Positions 49,197 to 59,365 of a DNA stretch of 64,000 bases are shown here, one piece after another. A program made the position numbers and the translations under genes. This DNA comes from DASXUG01 sp964620425. GTDB lineage: Bacteria > Pseudomonadota > Gammaproteobacteria > Burkholderiales > Methylophilaceae. The notes beneath the pieces were generated by a model that was given only the letters and a program-made list of their open reading frames with translations, ran no database searches and had not been told where the DNA came from. The stretch covers positions 1 to 64,000 of the forward strand of contig CAZUGV010000005.1 of NCBI GenBank assembly GCA_964620425.1. Direction: 5' to 3'. The number at the start of each line of letters is the position of its first letter. The first letter of the stretch is position 1.

Positions 49197-50462
49197 TTAA
49201 TTTTCAGCGGGCTGCTGTGCAGCAATGGTGATATTGTTTTGAAGATGCATCAACAAACTGAGTGAAGCAAATCCATCGACTGGTAAATGATTGGCTTTTT
49301 GGTATTTACGCACGGCCGCTTGAGTGCGCACACCCGGAATACCATCTGGCGTACCAACATCAAACCCCTTTTCTGCTAGTTTTTGTTGTATAGCCATCAT
49401 TTGCTGAAAGCCGAGCGCCTCTTGATTGGCATACAGATTCGTCACTAGCGGATTGCCACCAGCGATACGATCTGCCAAATGAACCACGGAAAGCGCGTAA
49501 TTGACTGAACGGTTCCAATGCATAATGACATCAAAATTATCAAATACCATAAAAGCTGGACCTTGCCAGCCTTGTGGCAATACGATAGCAGCCAGCTTTT
49601 GTGATACGCTACTTTGGTCTGCTGGTAATTTAGCTCCATTTGCAGATTTAACACCCATGGCAATCCATTCTGCCACTGGAATACGGTGCATGAGTTGAGC
49701 TTGTTCCCAATCAAACTTTTGCGGTAGCTCTACCTCAATTGCGGCTGGCTCCCCTTCAACCCAGCCAACTGATTTTAAATAAAAAGCTGCTGAATTCATG
49801 ACATCTGGTAACGAGTTCCACACATCAACGCGACCATCATCATCGCCATCTAGACCATACGCATTAAATGTAGAGGGCATAAATTGCATATGCCCCATTG
49901 CCCCCGCCCAAGAGCCTTGCATACTAGCTGCGGTCACGTGCCCTGCATCAATAATGCGTAACGAATCGATGAGTTGCGCACGAAAAAAGTCTGGGCGACG
50001 ACCATCGTAAGCCAATGTCGCAAGCACCTGTGGCACAGAAAAGTCACCCTTGAATGCACCATAATTAGTTTCCAGCCCCCAAAATGCTGTAAGAATGTAT
50101 TTTGAGATGCCAAACTGCTGCTCTAATGAAACTAACAGTGCGTTGTTTTTTGCGAGCATTTCCTGCCCACGCGATATTTGCTTAGAGGTAACGCGACGCT
50201 CCAAATATCGACCGAACGTCTGTACAAACTCTGGCTGACTTCTATCTAGCTTAATCACTTGCGGAATTGGTTGGGCATTAGAAAACGCACTTTCTAGTGT
50301 GGCATTAGAAATGCCTTGGTTACGTGCATCTTTTTTAAATGCAACCAGCCAATCACTAAAACTTATTTCCGCAGCTATCGACAACGCTGGCAACAAAACC
50401 AGTAGCATCAATAGCGATATGCTAGCGATTTTGAATTCTGATTTTTGATGACTGCGTTGCAA
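49197..50462 (-). CDS. MltB-type lytic murein transglycosylase
   Basis: It cuts peptidoglycan glycan strands to anhydro-muropeptides. The 421-aa protein has a hydrophobic leader (about residues 16-33), then the MltB domain with catalytic Glu in AFWGLETNYGAFKGDF and the SWAGAMGHMQFMPSTF block, and a C-terminal PG_binding_1 domain (ALGFQQMMAIQQKLAEKGFDVG, about residues 350-410). The start is TTG 50462. MltB-type proteins feed murein recycling, where mpl acts. Confidence 0.93.
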   Translation of the reverse strand: MQRSHQKSEFKIASISLLMLLVLLPALSIAAEISFSDWLVAFKKDARNQGISNATLESAFSNAQPIPQVIKLDRSQPEFVQTFGRYLERRVTSKQISRGQEMLAKNNALLVSLEQQFGISKYILTAFWGLETNYGAFKGDFSVPQVLATLAYDGRRPDFFRAQLIDSLRIIDAGHVTAASMQGSWAGAMGHMQFMPSTFNAYGLDGDDDGRVDVWNSLPDVMNSAAFYLKSVGWVEGEPAAIEVELPQKFDWEQAQLMHRIPVAEWIAMGVKSANGAKLPADQSSVSQKLAAIVLPQGWQGPAFMVFDNFDVIMHWNRSVNYALSVVHLADRIAGGNPLVTNLYANQEALGFQQMMAIQQKLAEKGFDVGTPDGIPGVRTQAAVRKYQKANHLPVDGFASLSLLMHLQNNITIAAQQPAEN

Positions 50463-50604
50463 ATTTAATCTCTCGCTGGATTTAGATCGTTAAAAGTTTT
50501 GTTGCTAAAAGCGTGAGGTAACTTCTAATATACCGTAACACTTAAACATCTTGCGTCTTTTTAAACTCCACCCTTTCGATAAGGCCAACACAACACGCGC
50601 TACC

Positions 50605-51441
50605 TTAAGCATCATTCAGTAAGCTGGTGTAGCCTTGCTGATAAGTGGGAAATTGAAATTCAAATCCCAGAGCTTGCATACGCGCACTGCTTAACCGCTT
50701 GCCACCAGCCACTGCAGGCACAGCAACTGAGTGTGTATTGACCCCCAACTGCTTAGCCAACCACAACAACACTTCGTATTGTGTAGTCGGTTGCTTATCA
50801 GTCACTAGGTAACAATTATCCACTGTTTTTTGCTGCATGACTTTTTCAATCAATAAGTGAATAAACCGTGCAGCATCATCTCGATGAATCCGGTTTGACC
50901 AACTATTCGTTAGTGGCCAATTTGCTACGTCTTTAGCCAATCTTATCATTCGCGTGCGATCAGGCCCATATAAGCCTGACAAGCGCAGCACCGTTGTCCC
51001 GCATGTTAATTCAGTTAGTAGCTTTTCAGCCTGCAAAAGTCGCTGCCCGCCAAAATCATTGGGCATCGCGGCAATGGTTTCATCCAAAATCTCATCCGTT
51101 GGCTGACCATAAACGCGAGTGCTAGAAACAAAAAATACATGCTGAAGATTAAGTCTATCAATGCTCATCAGCGCGTTTCGTAAGCCATCTACATAGTGCG
51201 CTTGATAACTCTCGTCGGTGGATGCATCTGCGGCAACGCAATAAACCAGCACTTGTGGACTAACCGTTTTTAATATTTGGCAAGCATGGTGATCCGTCAC
51301 ATCTGCCTGTATGGTTTTAATCCCATGTGGCAGACTACTAGCGCGCCTTCTCACACCAGTCACTACATGCCCTGTCTGGATTAATTGCCGCCCTAGCTCA
51401 CATCCTAAATCACCACAACCCACAATTAATACATTTAACAT
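50605..51441 (-). CDS. NAD-dependent epimerase-like protein (YeeZ-like)
   Basis: This 278-aa SDR-fold protein has LNVLIVGCGDLGCELGRQLIQTGH with its dinucleotide Gly motif, FFVSSTRVYGQP with a Ser-x-x-Tyr catalytic site and GGQRLLQAEKLL. It resembles YeeZ-type extended SDR proteins of unknown substrate. It is ten bases downstream of the metallopeptidase gene. Confidence 0.86.
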   Translation of the reverse strand: MLNVLIVGCGDLGCELGRQLIQTGHVVTGVRRRASSLPHGIKTIQADVTDHHACQILKTVSPQVLVYCVAADASTDESYQAHYVDGLRNALMSIDRLNLQHVFFVSSTRVYGQPTDEILDETIAAMPNDFGGQRLLQAEKLLTELTCGTTVLRLSGLYGPDRTRMIRLAKDVANWPLTNSWSNRIHRDDAARFIHLLIEKVMQQKTVDNCYLVTDKQPTTQYEVLLWLAKQLGVNTHSVAVPAVAGGKRLSSARMQALGFEFQFPTYQQGYTSLLNDA

Positions 51442-51450
51442 AGAGCCACA

Positions 51451-52299
51451 CTAACCAGCAAAGGTATTACACAACTTGATTTCACCTTGCTGAATACCGC
51501 GAGTAAACCATGCTACACGTTGCGCGGAACTACCGTGGGTAAAGGACTCAGGCACTGCATAGCCTTGCGATTGCTTTTGTAGATTATCATCACCAATCGC
51601 CGTAGCCGCATTGATCGCAGATTCAACATCCCCTTGCTCTAATATAGAACGTGCTCGATTGGCATGAAACGCCCAAACACCAGCTAAACAATCGGCCTGT
51701 AACTCCAATTTAACAGAAAGTGCATTTGCATCTGCCTCTGAGTTTGCTTGTTGACGCATGGCTTGAACCTTGTCTGAAATTCCCAATATATTTTGCACAT
51801 GGTGACCAACCTCATGGGCAATGACATATGCTTGGGCAAACTCTCCTGGTGCGTGAAAACGGTTTTTTAACTCCTGGTAAAACGTTAAATCAATGTATAT
51901 TTTATGATCAGCAGGACAGTAAAATGGCCCCATTGCAGATTGTCCTGTGCCGCAAGCCGTTGGGGTTGCTCCAGAAAATAACACTAACTTGGGGTCTTCA
52001 TACTTTTTCCCCATTTTGGCAAACAAGTCATGCCAAGTGTCTTCGGTATCCGCCAACACCATTGAGACAAACTTGGTCATTTCGTCATTGGCTGGCTGAT
52101 TCGCTGTTTGCGCTTGCGGAGAGGACGTCTCTAACGCGCCCATGCCGTTGATGACGAGATTAGGATCCACACCAAAATACATAGCAACTAATGCTAACGC
52201 TATCGTACCTAGGCCAATTTTACCGCCACTTTGCACTATCCCGCCTGAGCGACGACGATCTTCAATATTACTACTTTCGCGTTCGTTATCTAATATCAT
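51451..52299 (-). CDS. Neutral zinc metallopeptidase (YpfJ family)
   Basis: This 282-aa protein has one N-terminal membrane helix (about residues 28-48, LGTIALALVAMYFGV) and a peptidase domain. The zinc site is HEVGHHVQ with a later Glu (ELQADCLAG), and FYCPADHKIYIDLTFY is typical of the YpfJ group. Its biological substrate is not known. Next to the YeeZ-like gene. Confidence 0.9.
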   Translation of the reverse strand: MILDNERESSNIEDRRRSGGIVQSGGKIGLGTIALALVAMYFGVDPNLVINGMGALETSSPQAQTANQPANDEMTKFVSMVLADTEDTWHDLFAKMGKKYEDPKLVLFSGATPTACGTGQSAMGPFYCPADHKIYIDLTFYQELKNRFHAPGEFAQAYVIAHEVGHHVQNILGISDKVQAMRQQANSEADANALSVKLELQADCLAGVWAFHANRARSILEQGDVESAINAATAIGDDNLQKQSQGYAVPESFTHGSSAQRVAWFTRGIQQGEIKLCNTFAG

Positions 52300-52340
52300 C
52301 GTTCACCCTTACGCTAGATCAATCACCCATGTATTATGTA

Positions 52341-52907
52341 TTAGGGCTCAAACGGTTGCCACAAGCCTTGCAAATACTTTTCTACCCAAAGTAAGGCAAC
52401 AATCGTTTTGCCATCAGTAATTTCACCGCGCTGCACCATGGCCAAACAATCGGCTAAACTCGCCTCAAATAGCTGTAGCGCCTCGTCTTCATCGCGTTGA
52501 TGCGCACCTTGTTTGAGGTTTTTAGCCAGATAAATATGAATCACTTCATTCGAATAACCGATGCACGGATGCTGTAAAGCCAAATACACCCATTCATCTG
52601 CAGTGTAGCCAGTTTCTTCTAGCAACTCACGCTGACCTGTCAGCAAAGGTGCTTCACCTTGATCAATTTTACCCGCTGGCAATTCAATAAATACGCGATT
52701 CAAAGGGTAACGAAATTGACGCTCCAACACTAGGTTCCCGTTATCTAATACTGCTGCAATAACCACTGCACCAGGGTGCATCACATACTCACGCTGACTT
52801 TGCCCGCCATTAGGCAATCGTACTTGATCACGCTTGGCTAATAACATACCCCCTTGAGCAATGACCTCAGAAGAAATACAGGTTTCGATTAAATCTAAAT
52901 CTTTCAT
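52341..52907 (-). CDS. nudF: ADP-ribose pyrophosphatase-type nudix hydrolase
   Basis: This 188-aa protein cleaves ADP-ribose or similar compounds. The nudix box has LPAGKIDQGEAPLLTGQRELLEETGYTADEW in two parts, and RQFRYPLNRVFIELPAG before it. ATG 52907 is chosen because GGGGA lies just before it; a longer reading from 53012 would start inside the DUF2818 gene. It is 17 bases after DUF2818, the usual end of the nuo region in betaproteobacteria. Confidence 0.9.
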   Translation of the reverse strand: MKDLDLIETCISSEVIAQGGMLLAKRDQVRLPNGGQSQREYVMHPGAVVIAAVLDNGNLVLERQFRYPLNRVFIELPAGKIDQGEAPLLTGQRELLEETGYTADEWVYLALQHPCIGYSNEVIHIYLAKNLKQGAHQRDEDEALQLFEASLADCLAMVQRGEITDGKTIVALLWVEKYLQGLWQPFEP

Positions 52908-52924
52908 TATTCCCCTTGAGTCTT

Positions 52925-53215
52925 TTAAGCTTTTTTCCAAAAAAATCGATAAACAAAACCTGGGAATGAAAACACTAAAAACATACAAGCGGTAATAGTA
53001 TAAAACTCCCACTTTTTAGGTTCAATTTGCCCCATTGTAGATTGCTCTGCGTAGAGGGCTATCACTCCCACAATCAAATAAATCACCACCAGTTCAAGTA
53101 AACACCATCCAACTGATTTAGGTTGCTTAACAGAAAAGGTAAAAAATAATCGATCTGAAAACCAAGGTAAGTTGGCCGCTAAAACAGCGAGCAACAATAA
53201 TATTGTTTGTGTCAT
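52925..53215 (-). CDS. DUF2818 membrane protein
   Basis: This 96-aa protein has three membrane helices. The opening TILLLLAVLAANLPWFSDRLFF and later GWCLLELVVIYLIVG and FVFSFPGFVYRFFWKK (in part) fit DUF2818. The family is found downstream of nuoN in betaproteobacteria, as here. The function is unknown; a link to complex I is inferred only from position. Confidence 0.93.
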   Translation of the reverse strand: MTQTILLLLAVLAANLPWFSDRLFFTFSVKQPKSVGWCLLELVVIYLIVGVIALYAEQSTMGQIEPKKWEFYTITACMFLVFSFPGFVYRFFWKKA

Positions 53216-53316
53216 AGGTAGATTTTACTAGGGAAAGATGAAGCGATTATGTCAATTTTGCAAGGTTATGGCTAGCAGTTTAGTTGCTAACCATCTCCTT
53301 AATTACTGCAGGATTA

Positions 53317-54765
53317 TTACTGTAAGCTATGTCCAATGGCGTATGCACAAATATCCATCAAATGTTGTGGCATCAACCCAAAGGCTAATAACCCAAGAGC
53401 ATTAACGCTCAATACCATATTCATTTCAGGATAACTGACGATTGGACTATTATCCTCAGGCTCATCAAAGTACATTAATTTAACAATACGTAGGTAGTAA
53501 AAAGCACCTACCACCGCCATCAATACGGCAAACACTACCACCCAAAGGTAGCCAGCCTGCAATGCGGCTTGTAAAACGGTAAATTTGGCATAAAAACCAA
53601 GCGTTGGCGGCACACCAGCCATTGAGAACATGGTGATAAGCATGAGGAATGCAAACCACGGACTACGTTGATTTAGCCCTTTTAAATCATTTAAATTTTC
53701 CGCCTCAAAACCTTTGCGGGAAAGTAACAGCATAATACCAAAACCAGCCAAGGTCATCATCACATAAGAAACAATATAAAACATAGCTGAAGCATAACCA
53801 TTGATGCTTACACTCATAAAACCAAACAACAGAAACCCGACATGGGAAATCGTCGAATAGGCAAACATACGTTTAAGATTAGTTTGTGCAATGGCGGTAA
53901 CATTCCCGATAAAAATAGACATCACCGCCATAATGACAAGCATACCTTGCCAGTCAATCGCAAGCACATACAGACCTTGTACCAGTATGCGCATCATAAA
54001 AGCAAATGCAGCAAGCTTAGTCACTGAACCAATAAATAACGTAATCGCAGTTGGAGAGCCCTCATAGACGTCCGGCACCCACATTTGGAAAGGGACTGCG
54101 CCTAATTTAAACGCTAAACCCGCCACGATAAATACGAGCCCAAGTATCAACACAGGGTGATCTTGCGCACCATCAAGTAATGCATTCGCAACTTCGGAGA
54201 TATTCAGACTACCTGTCGCGCCATACATCATTGACATACCATAGAGCAACATGCCAGAAGCTAATGCGCCAAGCACGAAATACTTCATCGCAGCCTCAGT
54301 CGCACGCGGGTTATCACGATCCAACGCCACCAATGCATATAGACTAAGCGATAGCAACTCAAGCCCCATGTATAGCGTTAAGAAATGTTGTCCAGACACC
54401 ATCAGCATCATGCCCAACACCGCAAACAAGATCAGCGCGTAAAACTCACCACGAAACATACCGCGTAAAGTGATATAGCTTCGGCTATATATCATCATTA
54501 TTGAAGTGCTCAGATAAATCATCAATTTCAAAGTATCTGCTAGTGGGTCATCCACAAACATGTTATTGAAAGCATAACCGACAGAACCCGCCATTGTTGC
54601 AAAAGTTAATACCCCAGCGCCAATCAAAGTAACTTGCGACAATATAAAAATCAGAATCCGATTAGCTGGCTTAATAAATAAATCAAGCAAGAGGATGGTC
54701 ATCGCCATTAACAGCACAAACATCTCTGGTAGAACCGAATAGAGGTCGTTAAGGATTGCGTTCAT
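53317..54765 (-). CDS. nuoN: NADH-quinone oxidoreductase subunit N
   Basis: NuoN is one of the three antiporter-like proton-pumping subunits of complex I. The 482-aa protein has about 14 membrane helices, LYMGLELLSLSLYALVALDRDN with its conserved Glu, and VPFQMWVPDVYEGSPTAITLFIG. The stop is followed by a roughly 100-bp gap to DUF2818. Spacing to nuoM is three bases. nuoN is the last nuo gene, as normal. Confidence 0.97.
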   Translation of the reverse strand: MNAILNDLYSVLPEMFVLLMAMTILLLDLFIKPANRILIFILSQVTLIGAGVLTFATMAGSVGYAFNNMFVDDPLADTLKLMIYLSTSIMMIYSRSYITLRGMFRGEFYALILFAVLGMMLMVSGQHFLTLYMGLELLSLSLYALVALDRDNPRATEAAMKYFVLGALASGMLLYGMSMMYGATGSLNISEVANALLDGAQDHPVLILGLVFIVAGLAFKLGAVPFQMWVPDVYEGSPTAITLFIGSVTKLAAFAFMMRILVQGLYVLAIDWQGMLVIMAVMSIFIGNVTAIAQTNLKRMFAYSTISHVGFLLFGFMSVSINGYASAMFYIVSYVMMTLAGFGIMLLLSRKGFEAENLNDLKGLNQRSPWFAFLMLITMFSMAGVPPTLGFYAKFTVLQAALQAGYLWVVVFAVLMAVVGAFYYLRIVKLMYFDEPEDNSPIVSYPEMNMVLSVNALGLLAFGLMPQHLMDICAYAIGHSLQ

Positions 54766-54768
54766 TGT

Positions 54769-56253
54769 TTAAATTCCTGGCAACTTAGTATGCGCCATAT
54801 GTTCTAGTAATTGGCTGACTGTAGCATGCGTGATTTCTGTCACGGGTGCGGGATATAAGCCCATCGCCAACACCATAAACGCAAGCACTGCAAGGATAAG
54901 ACACTCACGTGCATTGATGTCTTTTAATTCAGCCACATGACTATTTGCAATATCGCCAAAATACACTCGCTTCACCATCCACAATGTATAAGCCGCGCCG
55001 AAGATTAATGTAGTCGAGGCAAGTACCGCCCACCAGAAATTGGCTTGTATAGTGGCTAAAATGACCATAAATTCGCCCACAAAGCCTGATGTACCTGGCA
55101 GCCCTGCATTTGCCATTGCAAACAATACGGCAAAAGCTGTAAACACTGGCATGGTGTTCACCACACCGCCGTAATCGGCGATTTGACGAGAGTGCATACG
55201 GTCATATAACACACCAACACACAAAAACATGGCACTTGAAATAAAGCCGTGTGAAATCATTTGCACGATTGCGCCATCCATACCCAATGGGCTGAATATG
55301 AAGAAACCTAATGTTACAAACCCCATATGAGAAATAGATGAGTAAGCAATCAGCTTTTTCATGTCTTTTTGTACTAGCGCTACCAACGCAATGTACACCA
55401 CCGCAATCAACGACAAGGTAATCATAAAGCCTGATAGATAGTGTGCTGCATCTGGTGCGATTGGCATTGCAAAGCGTAAGAAGCTATACCCACCAAGTTT
55501 TAACGCGATTGCTGCCAGCACAACTGAACCGCCCGTAGGTGCTTCAACGTGTGCATCTGGCAACCATGTATGCACAGGCCACATGGGTACTTTAACGGCA
55601 AACGCCATAAAAAAGGCTAAGAAAATTAAAATTTGTGCGTTCATTGGTAACTGCATTTGGTAATAGTCCACCAACTCAAAACTATTACTTTGATGGTAGA
55701 GATAGATAAACGCCACCAACATCAACAAGGATCCAAGCAAGGTGTAAAGAAAGAACTTAATCGTCGCATACACACGATTTGGCCCACCCCAAATACCAAT
55801 CACCAAGAACATGGGAATAAGCATGGCCTCCCAAAACACGTAGTACAAAATAGCATCCAAGGCACTAAACACGCCAATCATAATGCCTGACATAATCAGG
55901 AATGAAGCCATGTACTGCGCTACACGTTTTTGAATCACTTCCCATCCAGCGATAACCACAATAATTGTGGTAAAGCTGGTGAGTAAAATAAGAGGTACAG
56001 CAATGCCATCTACACCCAAATGGTAATTAATATTAAATGCAGGTATCCACGCAAAGCCTTCTTGAAATTGGAATCCGCCATCTGCGTAATCGAACTCTGT
56101 ATAAAGCGGCAAGGTAACTAAGAACCCAGCAATAGCACCAACCAAGGCGAGCCATCGCGCCATTTTTGCGTTTTTATCATCGCCCGTGCATAAAACCAAC
56201 ACACCAGCTAAAATTGGCACCCAAATTGAGAGGCTTAATGTGTGCGAATCCAC
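54769..56253 (-). CDS. nuoM: NADH-quinone oxidoreductase subunit M
   Basis: NuoM is a proton-pumping membrane subunit of complex I. The 494-aa protein has about 14 helices, with VFWEAMLIPMFLVIGIWGG carrying the conserved Glu, and PMWPVHTWLPDAHVEAPTGGSV as the broken-helix region. It lies between nuoL and nuoN, with a 54-bp gap from nuoL. Confidence 0.97.
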   Translation of the reverse strand: MDSHTLSLSIWVPILAGVLVLCTGDDKNAKMARWLALVGAIAGFLVTLPLYTEFDYADGGFQFQEGFAWIPAFNINYHLGVDGIAVPLILLTSFTTIIVVIAGWEVIQKRVAQYMASFLIMSGIMIGVFSALDAILYYVFWEAMLIPMFLVIGIWGGPNRVYATIKFFLYTLLGSLLMLVAFIYLYHQSNSFELVDYYQMQLPMNAQILIFLAFFMAFAVKVPMWPVHTWLPDAHVEAPTGGSVVLAAIALKLGGYSFLRFAMPIAPDAAHYLSGFMITLSLIAVVYIALVALVQKDMKKLIAYSSISHMGFVTLGFFIFSPLGMDGAIVQMISHGFISSAMFLCVGVLYDRMHSRQIADYGGVVNTMPVFTAFAVLFAMANAGLPGTSGFVGEFMVILATIQANFWWAVLASTTLIFGAAYTLWMVKRVYFGDIANSHVAELKDINARECLILAVLAFMVLAMGLYPAPVTEITHATVSQLLEHMAHTKLPGI

Positions 56254-56307
56254 TTATTGAACTTTCTTATTTTCTATTTGCTTGCGAGTATTCATTATCC
56301 GTACCGA

Positions 56308-58347
56308 TTAGACTTTCATAAACAAGCTAAGTAGTAAAAACACACCAATAATCATGGCAAATGCATAGTGGTAAATCATGCCTGATTGTAATTGTCTTAC
56401 TAAGCCAGACGCTAGCTCAACTACTTTGGCCGTACCGTTAACCATTACACCATCAATTAAATCCACATCACCGCGCATCCATAATTTACGACCGATTAAC
56501 CTTGCGCCACCTGCAAATACTTTTTCATTGAAGCTATCAAAACCATATTTATTTTCTAACACATAGTTAATCCAGCTTAATTTTTTCTGTATTGCGGCTG
56601 GAATATCTGGCCGCTTCATATAGAAAAACCATGACAATAAAACGCCCGAACTCGCGAGTATAAAAGGCAATGTAGTGAATGATCCCAGTGCCATTTCCAA
56701 CGCGCCATGGAAATGATGTGCCAATTCATGCATCACTGGGTGTATATCTGAGTTTACAAAAATCACGCCTCTGAAAAACTCACCATATAACATTGGCTCA
56801 ACTGCGATATAACCAATGAAGACGGAAGGAATCGCCAAGGCAATCAACGGGAATGTGATGACCCAAGGTGATTCATGTGGTTTATCATGCGGTCCCAAGC
56901 CATGGTGATGACCGTGATCATCATGGCTATCGTGCGCATGCGCGTCATGCGATTTAACCTGCATCCAACGCTCTTTACCGTGAAACACCAAAAAGTACAT
57001 ACGGAACGAATAAAACGCAGTTACAAATACGCCAACCACTACTGCATAATAAGCATAACTACTACCTGCGATGTGAGACATACTCACCGCTTCAATAATG
57101 GAGTCTTTAGAGTAGAAGCCTGAGAAAAATGGTGTCCCAATCAGAGCTAAAGAGCCAATGAGTGAGGTCAACCAAGTAATTGGCATATATTTACGTAAGC
57201 CGCCCATGTTACGAATATCTTGGTCATGATGCATCCCCATAATCACTGAGCCAGCACCTAGGAACAACAAGGCTTTAAAGAAAGCATGCGTCATTAAGTG
57301 GAAAATTGCAACCGAGTAAGCGGAAGCACCTAATGCGACGGTCATATAGCCTAACTGTGAAAGCGTAGAGTAAGCCACTACACGCTTAATATCGTTTTGA
57401 ATAATGCCTAAGAAACCCATAAACAAGGCGGTTGTTGCACCTATCACCATCACAAATGACAACGCAGTAGTCGACAACTCAAACAGTGGTGACATACGAG
57501 CCACCATAAAAATACCCGCGGTGACCATGGTTGCCGCATGAATCAGGGCTGAGATAGGTGTTGGTCCTTCCATTGAGTCAGGTAACCACACATGTAATGG
57601 CACTTGCGCAGATTTCCCCATCGCACCAATGAATAGTAAAACACAAATCACCGTCATTAGTGACCACTCGGTATTCGGAAACCATACATTGGGAGGAATC
57701 AAAGTGATCATTTGATCTGTCATGCTGGGTGCGATTGAGAACACAGCTGCGTAATCCAAGCTACCCATAAAATACAAAATTAAACCAATCCCGAGCAAGA
57801 AGCCAAAGTCACCGACTCGATTCACCAAAAACGCTTTCATATTGGCATAAATGGCTGTCGGGCGTGTGTACCAAAAACCAATAAGTAGATAAGAAACCAA
57901 ACCCACTGCTTCCCATCCAAAAAATAGCTGCATAAAATTATTGGCCATTACCAACATCAGCATGGAAAAAGTAAACAATGAGATGTAACTAAAAAAGCGG
58001 CCATAGCCCTGGTCTTCGTGCATGTAACCAATGGTGTATATATGTACCATGAGTGAAACAAACGTTACCACAACCATCATCATGGCGGTCAATCGGTCAA
58101 CCAAGAAACCCACTTCAAAGCTTACACCGCCACTGGTTAACCATGTGTAGACTGTGCCATTAAACACATGCCCTTGCATTGCATCTAGCAGAACATAGAA
58201 TGACAACCCAAACGCCCCCGCCACACCCGTGATGGTAATGATATGCGCCATTGCGCGCGGCATCATGCGTCCAAAAAGACCCTCAATCATAGCCCCAATG
58301 AGCGGCAAGATTGGTGTTAATAGGTAAATGTTTTCCATGTCAGTCAT
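56308..58347 (-). CDS. nuoL: NADH-quinone oxidoreductase subunit L
   Basis: NuoL is the distal proton-pumping subunit with the long lateral helix. The 679-aa protein has about 16 helices, FFGWEAVGLVSYLLIGFWY with the key Glu, PLHVWLPDSMEGPTPISALIHAATMVTAG and a HAHDSHDDHGHHHG stretch at about residues 463-478. This His-rich loop is also seen in other betaproteobacterial NuoL proteins. The start ATG 58347 is followed by a second ATG at residue 4. Confidence 0.97.
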   Translation of the reverse strand: MTDMENIYLLTPILPLIGAMIEGLFGRMMPRAMAHIITITGVAGAFGLSFYVLLDAMQGHVFNGTVYTWLTSGGVSFEVGFLVDRLTAMMMVVVTFVSLMVHIYTIGYMHEDQGYGRFFSYISLFTFSMLMLVMANNFMQLFFGWEAVGLVSYLLIGFWYTRPTAIYANMKAFLVNRVGDFGFLLGIGLILYFMGSLDYAAVFSIAPSMTDQMITLIPPNVWFPNTEWSLMTVICVLLFIGAMGKSAQVPLHVWLPDSMEGPTPISALIHAATMVTAGIFMVARMSPLFELSTTALSFVMVIGATTALFMGFLGIIQNDIKRVVAYSTLSQLGYMTVALGASAYSVAIFHLMTHAFFKALLFLGAGSVIMGMHHDQDIRNMGGLRKYMPITWLTSLIGSLALIGTPFFSGFYSKDSIIEAVSMSHIAGSSYAYYAVVVGVFVTAFYSFRMYFLVFHGKERWMQVKSHDAHAHDSHDDHGHHHGLGPHDKPHESPWVITFPLIALAIPSVFIGYIAVEPMLYGEFFRGVIFVNSDIHPVMHELAHHFHGALEMALGSFTTLPFILASSGVLLSWFFYMKRPDIPAAIQKKLSWINYVLENKYGFDSFNEKVFAGGARLIGRKLWMRGDVDLIDGVMVNGTAKVVELASGLVRQLQSGMIYHYAFAMIIGVFLLLSLFMKV

Positions 58348-58399
58348 GTTTAATTATTCTCGGACTAAATTTGCTTCAATAAGCGATAGACGCTGAGTT

Positions 58400-58705
58400 T
58401 TACCCTTTCAACTGATCCAAATCATCAACATTAATCGTGTTGAGATTTCTAAATAGCACGACAAGAATAGCCAACCCAATGGCTGATTCCGCAGCGGCAA
58501 CGGTTAAAATAAAAAACACAAAAACTTGCCCTGCTATATCGTTCATATAATGTGAAAATGCAATAAAGTTAAGATTGACGGCTAGTAACATCAACTCAAT
58601 AGCCATCAACAAAACAATCACATTTTTGCGATTGAGGAATATACCAACCACGCTAATTGCAAACAGCAATGCACCGAGAATGAGGTAATGCGAAAGTGTA
58701 ACCAT
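58400..58705 (-). CDS. nuoK: NADH-quinone oxidoreductase subunit K
   Basis: NuoK is a three-helix membrane subunit in the proton path. The 101-aa protein has the conserved Glu residues in LLMAIELMLLAVNLNF and VAAAESAIGLAILV. Its start overlaps the nuoJ stop by one base (TAATG), so translation is coupled. Length and sequence are standard. Confidence 0.97.
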   Translation of the reverse strand: MVTLSHYLILGALLFAISVVGIFLNRKNVIVLLMAIELMLLAVNLNFIAFSHYMNDIAGQVFVFFILTVAAAESAIGLAILVVLFRNLNTINVDDLDQLKG

Positions 58706-59349
58706 TAGGCTTGCTCCTGACGTGTCGTAGCTTCCACTTCTGCCGCCATACTGACCATACGAATGCGATCTGCACGTTTTACTTTAACCTGCTCTGACGG
58801 ATCCATTGATTTTGTATCCTTACGATCTCGTAGCGTTAAAGCAATCGCAGCCACAATCGCCACCAACAGCACCACAGAAGCTAGTTCAAATGGCAACAGG
58901 TATTGCGTATATAATTCGTGACCCAACTCCGCAGTATTGCTGTAACCAGCCAAATGTTTGGTTGGTGAGCTGACGCGCTCTGAACCAAAGTGCTTACTAC
59001 CTAGAATCATCACCATTTCAACAGCCATCAACACACCAATCAAACCAGCCATTGGCAAATAATCCCAAAAACCTTCACGTAGTTTGTCCAAGTTAATATC
59101 AAGCATCATGACGACGAACAAGAACAACACCATGACGGCACCTACATACACCAGTACCAAAGCAATGGCTAAGAACTCAGCTTCTAGTAACAACCAAATC
59201 CCAGCTGCAGTAAAAAAGGCAAGCACTAGAAATAAAGCAGCGTGCACTGGGTTACGGGCGGTAATCACACGCAGACCAGCAAACAGCAATATGGCTGCTA
59301 GCGCATAAAATACATAATCTTGAAATATAAGGTGTTGAAATATCATCAA
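58705..59349 (-). CDS. nuoJ: NADH-quinone oxidoreductase subunit J
   Basis: NuoJ is a five-helix membrane subunit of complex I. The 214-aa protein has the conserved LVYVGAVMVLFLFVVMMLDI and LALVLAFFTAAGIWLL-like segments. The C-terminal tail beyond residue 185 is charged (KVKRADRIRM) and a little longer than in E. coli. The gene is 16 bases downstream of nuoI. Confidence 0.96.
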   Translation of the reverse strand: MMIFQHLIFQDYVFYALAAILLFAGLRVITARNPVHAALFLVLAFFTAAGIWLLLEAEFLAIALVLVYVGAVMVLFLFVVMMLDINLDKLREGFWDYLPMAGLIGVLMAVEMVMILGSKHFGSERVSSPTKHLAGYSNTAELGHELYTQYLLPFELASVVLLVAIVAAIALTLRDRKDTKSMDPSEQVKVKRADRIRMVSMAAEVEATTRQEQA

Positions 59350-59365
59350 TTAACTTTCATTTGCC

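Noticed and set aside
52908..53012. N-terminal extension of nudF
   Set aside because: It overlaps the DUF2818 end; ATG 52907 has a good ribosome site.
53265..53291. Hairpin between DUF2818 and nuoN
   Set aside because: Imperfect stem without a T-run; not convincing as a terminator.
56875..56970. His-rich stretch in NuoL as a novel insertion
   Set aside because: To my knowledge such loops are common in betaproteobacterial NuoL, so it is not unusual.
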